64,000 nt of DNA from Astragalus membranaceus (taxonomy: Eukaryota > Streptophyta > Magnoliopsida > Fabales > Fabaceae): NCBI GenBank assembly GCA_039519185.1, contig CM076851.1:98143531-98207530 (forward strand), given 5' to 3'. Each line of letters starts with the position of its first letter. Positions within the stretch are counted from its first letter, which is position 1. Below, in pieces: positions 58,003 through 64,000 of this stretch. Position numbers and translations under genes: made by a program. The notes under the pieces are model-generated. The model worked only from the letters and a program-made list of their open reading frames with translations. It had not been told where the DNA came from and ran no database searches.

Positions 58003-58410
58003 TGAATTATGGACCACAATTGGTATGGTTTATGGACCAATGGCTTTGGTCTGATTTATGGACCTCAATGGTCTGACTTATGGACCAATGGCCTTTGGTT
58101 TGATTTATGGACCTCATTGGTCTGACAGATCAACTGGGTAACCTGATTTATAGACCTCAATAGGTCTGAAGGATCAACTGGGTGATCTGATTTATGGACA
58201 AATATCGGTCTGACTTGTGGACCGTCAAATGTCTGAATTATGGACCAATGGCCGTTGGTCTGATTTATGGACCTCAATGGTCTGACGGATCAACTGGGTG
58301 ATCTGATTTATGGACCTCAATAGGTCTGAAGGATCAACTGAGTGATCTAATTTATGGACCTCGATAGGTCTGAAGGATCAACTAGGTGATTGATTTATGG
58401 ACAAATATCG
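58003..58410. repeat. Ogre/Tat-like 3' untranslated tandem repeats
   Basis: Irregular tandem units of about 55-65 bp built from GATTTATGGACCTCAATGG, TCTGAAGGATCAACTGGGTG and ATGGACCAATGG. They continue the units at 47455-47660 and run into the gap. The odd stretches without stops are by-products of the repeats. Confidence 0.8.
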
Positions 58411-58910
58411 NNNNNNNNNNNNNNNNNNNNNNNNNNNNNNNNNNNNNNNNNNNNNNNNNNNNNNNNNNNNNNNNNNNNNNNNNNNNNNNNNNNNNNNNNN
58501 NNNNNNNNNNNNNNNNNNNNNNNNNNNNNNNNNNNNNNNNNNNNNNNNNNNNNNNNNNNNNNNNNNNNNNNNNNNNNNNNNNNNNNNNNNNNNNNNNNNN
58601 NNNNNNNNNNNNNNNNNNNNNNNNNNNNNNNNNNNNNNNNNNNNNNNNNNNNNNNNNNNNNNNNNNNNNNNNNNNNNNNNNNNNNNNNNNNNNNNNNNNN
58701 NNNNNNNNNNNNNNNNNNNNNNNNNNNNNNNNNNNNNNNNNNNNNNNNNNNNNNNNNNNNNNNNNNNNNNNNNNNNNNNNNNNNNNNNNNNNNNNNNNNN
58801 NNNNNNNNNNNNNNNNNNNNNNNNNNNNNNNNNNNNNNNNNNNNNNNNNNNNNNNNNNNNNNNNNNNNNNNNNNNNNNNNNNNNNNNNNNNNNNNNNNNN
58901 NNNNNNNNNN
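58411..58910. other. Assembly gap, 500 N
   Basis: Exactly 500 N, a placeholder-size gap; true length and content are unknown. It lies in tandem-repeat sequence, a usual cause of assembly failure. Confidence 1.
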
Positions 58911-59159
58911 CGCTAAAGCTTCCATTGATCAGTTCAGGCTAATCTTGTGAGTTGCAGCTTCTTTGATTTCAGTTCAGGCTTGTGGTATTGTCATGTTTTT
59001 GAATCCCTAAATTTTCATTCAGTTCAGGCTGTTTTTTTGTTGTTTTTTCGATTTCCCCTATATTTTTTGTTCATAGTTTGCTGTTTTTTCGTTATAGTTT
59101 AATTTTCTTGTTTAATTTGCTGCTGGTTTAATTTCCTCCCATATTTTTTAGGGATTATG
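58911..59159. other. AT-rich sequence, unassigned
   Basis: Three copies of TTCAGTTCAGGCT within 120 bp, otherwise nothing recognised; may be interior of a CACTA element whose right end is at 60139 or 60921. Confidence 0.35.
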
Positions 59160-59335
59160 CTTGGAATTGTATGTATTAATTTTGGGGCTTGCTGCATGTT
59201 TAATTTTGGGGCTTGCTGCATGTTTAATTTTGGGGCTTGCTTGGGATTGTGCTTGGAATTGTGATTTTGGGGCTTGCTGCATGGGATTGTGCTTGGAATT
59301 GTGATTTTGGGGCTTGCTGCATGTTTAATTTTCTG
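59160..59335. repeat. Short tandem repeat TTTTGGGGCTTGCTGCATG
   Basis: Five close copies of TTTTGGGGCTTGCTGCATG, some with TTTAA spacers or a GGGATTGTGCTTGGAATTG insert. Function unknown. Confidence 0.85.
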
Positions 59336-59575
59336 GATGTTGTTATATTGTCTTGTTATTGTTATTGTTTTTTGTTATTGTGTATTGAAATTGAATGATT
59401 GTTCAATTATGAAAAGATTCATATAAGTTTATAAATGTTATGGAGAAGATGAGTTGAACAATAGAGCTTCTGAATAAAATTAAGATGCAGAAGCTAATTA
59501 CTTCTTCCGGATGAAGTTGCAGATTTTATCTAGGATTCTCATTCCGTTGGCTCTTGAGTTGATGTTCTTGTTTTT

Positions 59576-59599
59576 CTCTCTCTCTCTCTCTCTCTCTCT
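59576..59599. repeat. (TC)n microsatellite
   Basis: About 24 bp of TC dinucleotides. Confidence 0.9.
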
Positions 59600-59774
59600 T
59601 ATTATGAGTAATTTTCTCTTATTAAATGTGATATTTATAGTTATTATATTTATGTCTTGATGAGTGGTAATTGTAGTTGCAGCTAATAACAGGTCTCTCT
59701 GACGATTAAAACAGATTTAAATGTAAGCAACAAATAATGAAATGAAATTTTGTCAAAAAAATAATGAAATGTAA

Positions 59775-60139
59775 TTGTGGCGGTTTAAATAATGAAATAA
59801 TGTCTGTTAAAACTGCCAATTTTTGCATACAATTCCAGTAGACACTATTAAAAACCCCACTATATTCAGTTATTATGGCGGTTTAAACCGCCAGAATTTA
59901 CAAAAAATTGTCTGATTTTTAAGTAAATTATGGCAGTTTAAACCGCCACCTTTTGCAAATGGATAAGCGCCACCTTATACCCGGAAGATTCTGGCGGTTT
60001 CATTGTGACTGCCACCTTTTGCCGAGTGGCGACCGTGATTCTGGCGCTTAGAGATACCGCCAGTGTTGAATAAATTGGCGGTTCAAACCGCCAGAATTAC
60101 CAAATTAAACCGCCACAATTCTCCAATTTTTTTGTAGTG
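59775..60139. mobile_element. CACTA right end with GGCGGTTTAAACCGCC repeats
   Basis: Terminates TTTTTTTGTAGTG at 60139. Several GGCGGTTTAAACCGCC palindromes or half-sites (59776, 59877, 59934, 60077, 60110) form the subterminal array. The left end is not found; it may lie in or beyond the gap. Confidence 0.7.
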
Positions 60140-60167
60140 ATGGTAGAGAGAGAAGGAGAAGAGTAAG

Positions 60168-60223
<56 letters not shown>

Positions 60224-60539
60224 AGTGAGAGTGGTGGTGGCGTGGTGGTGGTGGTGGTGGTGAAGGTAGCGTGGTGGTGATGTGTGGTGTGAGTGAGAAG
60301 AAGAGGAGAGAAGGTGGTGTGAAGGTGGGGTGGTGGTGGTGGTGGTGGTGAAGGTGGTGTGAGTGAGAAGAAGAGGAGAGAAGAAGAGTGAGGGAAGAGG
60401 AAGGGTGGCGTGGTGGTGGTGTGGTGGTGGTGTGAGTGAGAAGAAAAGTAAGGGAAGAGGAAGGGTGAAGAGGAGAGAAGAAGAGTGAGGGTGTTGTGAG
60501 TGAGAGAGAAGAGTGAGGGTGTAAACGGATTTAAGGGAA
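60140..60539. repeat. GA/GGT-rich low-complexity region with (AG)n
   Basis: (AG)n about 60173-60218, then GTGGTGGTGG and GAGAAGAAGAGG repeats. Complementary frames give Ser/Leu/His/Pro-rich nonsense peptides. Probably interior of the CACTA element ending at 60921. Confidence 0.75.
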
Positions 60540-60921
60540 AAAAGTAAAAAAAATTGCGAGGGAATTAGTTCCGTCGCTAATTGCTGCACATTTACCAACC
60601 CCTGCACTGAGTCCCATCATCTGAAAACTGTCAAAAATTAGCGAGGGAATTAGCGAGGGACTGAAATTCCGTCGCTAAATACCTGCACTGAGTCCCATCA
60701 TCTGAAAACTGTCAAAAATTAGCGAGGGAATTAGCGAGGGACTGAAATTCCGTCGCTAATTTTCAAAATTTCCGTCGCTAATTTTCAAAATTCCGTCGCT
60801 AATTCTCAAAAAATACGACAGCCCCAATTCCCTCGCAAATTCCGTCGCTAATTCCAGTTTTTGCGAGGGAACATTAGTCCCTCGCTAATTTCCGTTGCTA
60901 ATGGACAATTTTTTTGTAGTG
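60540..60921. mobile_element. CACTA right end with TTAGCGAGGGA repeats
   Basis: Ends TTTTTTTGTAGTG at 60921. Subterminal units AATTAGCGAGGGA and TCCGTCGCTAATT occur at least ten times. An 81-bp direct duplication starts at 60602 and 60683. Left end not located. Confidence 0.75.
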
Positions 60922-61368
60922 TACCTAAAATGAAGCTACGGCCGGAATATTATAAATTCCTTCGTTTCCTATTTTAAATTAATTTTTTGAATTTTGTATA
61001 ATCTCCAAAAAATCAAAATAAAATTGCATATCTTTCTTTTGATTTATTTAGATTTTTCAGGGTGTTATTGTAATTTTTAGATTAGGATAGATTCATTTTT
61101 ATTTTCTGCCTTAATTTTCGCCTTAGGACATAATTGGTATTTCTAGAATTCTTGCTTTTTCTTATTTCTTGCTGCATATGGTGTATGACCAGGTACAATA
61201 CTGTTAACTTGCACCCTTTTGACCCTAATATTGAGAGAGCATTGCATCGTAGACTTAGGGATCATATAGCAAATAGTGATAGTGATAGTGACAACATTTT
61301 TAGCCATAATCTTTTTGATTCTGATTCTGATTCTGATTCAGCTTGCGGTGGATTATTTGCTGATTAGA
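60922..61368 (+). mobile_element. Athila-like leader and gag start
   Basis: The leader ATAAATTCCTTCGTTTCCTA matches 44216-44300 (minus). A frame follows with MTRYNTVNLHPFDPNIERAL and HRRLRDHIANSDSDSDN, like the N-terminus of Athila-type Gag (PFDPEIERT-like). It is cut at 61368 by the Ogre-like LTR. Confidence 0.5.
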
Positions 61369-61884
61369 TGTTATACCCCAATTTTGTCCGCGTTCCTTTT
61401 ATCACTACGGTATTTTATTTACTAGTTTGCGTATTTGTAAGTCCCAGGTCCTATTAGAGTGTGTCAATGTTATTCGGGTTCGCTTAGACATTGTTTGGTT
61501 GAATTGGGCCCATGTTTAGTAACACATTTAATTGGGCCTATGCTCGTGTGATCGGGCCTCTGCTAGTAGTTTGTTTGATTGAGTCTATTTTTAGTACTTT
61601 CTTTGGTTGGGCCTGGTTTTAGTGTTTTTCTGGATTGAGTTTAGCCCAACTTAGCTTTTTGTTTATCTAGCAAAAAAACCATAAAATTAATTTACAATAC
61701 TAGAAAATAGAAAATGAAAATAAAAAGTATATTACAAATTACAAAAAATGGGAGGTGTAAGTAGCATCAACCTTTAGCCCAGCAACTCTACTGGCCCAAC
61801 AAGTCTACTTGCCCAGCAAGTCTGCTTGCCCAGCAAGTCGACTTGTCCAACAAGTCGACTTGTCCAACAAGTCTCCAGACCTAA

Positions 61885-62617
61885 TGCTACATTGAGCTGA
61901 AAGGGGATGAAGATTGTAATGAGAATCAGCTTATAGGATCCGATAATGTACAAGAAAGCTGCAGAAGTTGTGGTTAGAATAACAAATAGGTCACTGCTCA
62001 TTTGATTCAACCTATTATTAGTGTTTTTTGTGTAAATTTTCAATAAAGTTTGATCTGCTTTATATGCTGTTTGAAATACTTGAATTCTATAATGAAGTTG
62101 GTCACTGCTCATTTGATTCAACCTATTATTGTTAATGTCATGATGTTCGTTGTTTTTATGAAGTTGGTAAAATATAGATAAATGAGGTGAACTAGGACCG
62201 TTGCAATATTACATAAGGGGGGCAACGTCTGATGACTTGGCTTGCTTCTATTCTATGGTGGCTAATTGTTGATATCCGGAAAAAACTGGACTTAAACTTA
62301 TAGGCCACAGTTATTTATGTGTGGCAAATTGAAAACCGTGGCTTAAACTTATAGGACACGGTTATTTATGTGTGGCCAATACACAACCATGGTCGGAAAC
62401 TAGACTAATAAACTGTGGGCCTATTTTAATAACTGTGGCGACGGTTTAGATATTTTGTGACCTAATGTGGAAAAATCGTGGCCTGAAGGAATAGACGACG
62501 GCCACCTACACAACACCTCAAAATCCGTGGCCAAACCGACCCTAAAGTTTAGGCCACGATTTTTTCACTTCTGGCCACGGTTTTCTACCGTTGCCTAAAC
62601 TACTTTTTGTTGTAGTG
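61885..62617. mobile_element. Small non-autonomous CACTA in the Ogre-like LTR
   Basis: 733 bp ending TTTGTTGTAGTG; the left end TGCTACA looks like a CACTACA end with two transitions. TAA at 61882-61884 and 62618-62620 is the target duplication, and the flanks join to the uninterrupted LTR sequence seen at 46990-47020. Subterminal GGCCACGGTT / AACCGTGGC motifs fill 62270-62600. Confidence 0.75.
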
Positions 62618-62689
62618 TAACCCTTCACTATAAAAGTAGAGCAAAATTAATAGCAAAACAACAATAAAAATATTCAATCAAAGACTGAA

Positions 62690-62815
<126 letters not shown>

Positions 62816-64000
62816 AATAAAAATTCAGAAAAAAAGAGTGTATGCTAAGATGTAGAGAGTATCATAGTCTTATAGGGGATTAGAAAGGGGGGATAGCAAA
62901 AAAACATAAAATATTGGCTGGCTTTTTAATATCACTCTCTCTCATGGACGGACGTTTCCAAATGGTGTCATTTTCACGGGCGCCGCCATTCTCATCCTCT
63001 CAAACTACTCCATGTTCTTAACTTCTTTGTTTTCTGTTGCGGTATTCATCGTTTTTATCCACATAAGGTTAGTTTTATATTTATTTATTTTTACTTCACT
63101 TTCTATTAATTGTTAGTTTTATCACTACCTTCAAACAATCACCATGAGTCTGTAACCTACTTAAGAAATATTACCTTCTAATTAGTTGTGTAAAAATTAT
63201 GTTAGCCTTATTTTTTTTATGACTTGATCCTCGGCTAAAATAATGTGTTGCTTTTTTCTTATTTACCATACATTGATAGTTACGTACAAGTTTAAGAATA
63301 TGATCTTCGGTCAAAATCATATTTATATTTTTTTCCCTCAACCACTAACAATACTTAATCCTATTAGCAGATGAAGCTTGTAATAACAAACGAATATAAC
63401 TAATCAATCTCTTTGAAAATATTAGGAAATTAAATTGGTTGTTCAACTAGTTTAATTTGATTATATTCTTTAGGCGTGTGAGCTGTACGGCTCAAATATC
63501 TCAAGAACTTCATCTAAAAAACAACAAACACATATACAAATCTAACAAAAATCATAATAATAGACGGTTAAGTTGGCTGCACAGCGGAATTAATCTTCAT
63601 TTTAGGTTTAATGAGTCGTACGGTTCAAGAGTCCTAAAATCTCAATAAACAATTCATCCATAAAAAATAATTAAAAAACACCAACAAACAAACTTTTTCT
63701 ACTCAAGAACTACGTAGTCTTTGATTCTCTACCCGGAGATACGTAGGAACATAGGGCGGCCCACCTATGTCAAGTACAGTAATAAAAACCTTTCTTTAAG
63801 TCCTCCATAATTCTTTTTTTTCCTTCTTTTTTCTTAATCTAAAATAAAAAGGGTAAAATAAATATTTTCAAAATTAACATTATTTTTACACAACTAATTA
63901 GAAGGTAACCTTTCTTAGGAAGGATGTTGTGGGGTGCTAATACCTTTTCCACGCATAACCGACTCCCGAACCCAAATCTGGTTTCAAAGACCCTTATCCA

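Noticed and set aside
58386..58950. Open frames of about 180 codons
   Set aside because: They consist of the 500-N gap.
60083..60607. 174-codon minus-strand frame
   Set aside because: His/Ser/Leu/Thr repeats translated from GA and GGT microsatellites; no conserved domain or start context.

Overview
This is plant nuclear DNA: spliced host genes with GT-AG introns, plant LTR retrotransposons (Tekay/Del-type Ty3/gypsy, Ogre/Tat-like, Athila-like), a DUF4283-type LINE, several CACTA transposons, MITEs and a tRNA-derived SINE. The large amount of Ogre/Tat-like LTR sequence and the legume-like repeat flavour suggest a galegoid legume (clover/medick/pea group); this is inference. A run of 500 N at 58411-58910 shows it is a draft scaffold.

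Only the first 10.5 kb holds apparently functional host genes: two tandem, minus-strand, five-exon genes for NADP-dependent alkenal double-bond reductases (2944 to 1345 and 10137 to 6750) with identical exon lengths for exons 1-4. A 281-bp copy of the first gene's promoter and start codon, and a 43-bp exon-1 scrap of another paralogue, show repeated local duplication.

From about 11.3 to 43.9 kb lies a deeply nested transposon cluster. A LINE (11355-43870, plus strand) is cut into four collinear pieces by an intact, young Tekay retrotransposon (12533-21302), a 14-kb CACTA element A (21752-35997) and a 5.9-kb CACTA element C (37089-42955). Element A holds a MULE-type MITE and a rearranged Ogre-like LTR unit (22674-31535), and that LTR is split by CACTA element B (24845-29541). 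Target-site duplications and reading frames that resume across each junction support the nesting.

The most notable content is host-gene debris inside the CACTA elements. Element C carries exon-intron fragments of five genes, all on the minus strand: acetyl-CoA carboxylase, NOT2/VIP2, a nucleobase-ascorbate transporter, probably TRM6, and the AP-1 mu adaptin. Element A carries fragments resembling shaggy/GSK3 kinase, myo-inositol-phosphate synthase, M1 aminopeptidase, possibly a PDCD2-like protein, and GCN1/ILITYHIA. Element B carries a RidA fragment and a broken Ulp1-type protease. These look like Pack-CACTA gene-capture elements.

From 43.9 kb on the window is retrotransposon sequence: Athila-like fragments, an Ogre/Tat LTR flanked by a polypurine tract on one side and a primer-binding site on the other, its repeat-rich 3' region interrupted by a second Tekay-like element (47670-57840, minus strand, frameshifted gag-pol), a SINE exactly at that element's border, the gap, CACTA right ends, and a second Ogre-like LTR running off the right edge.
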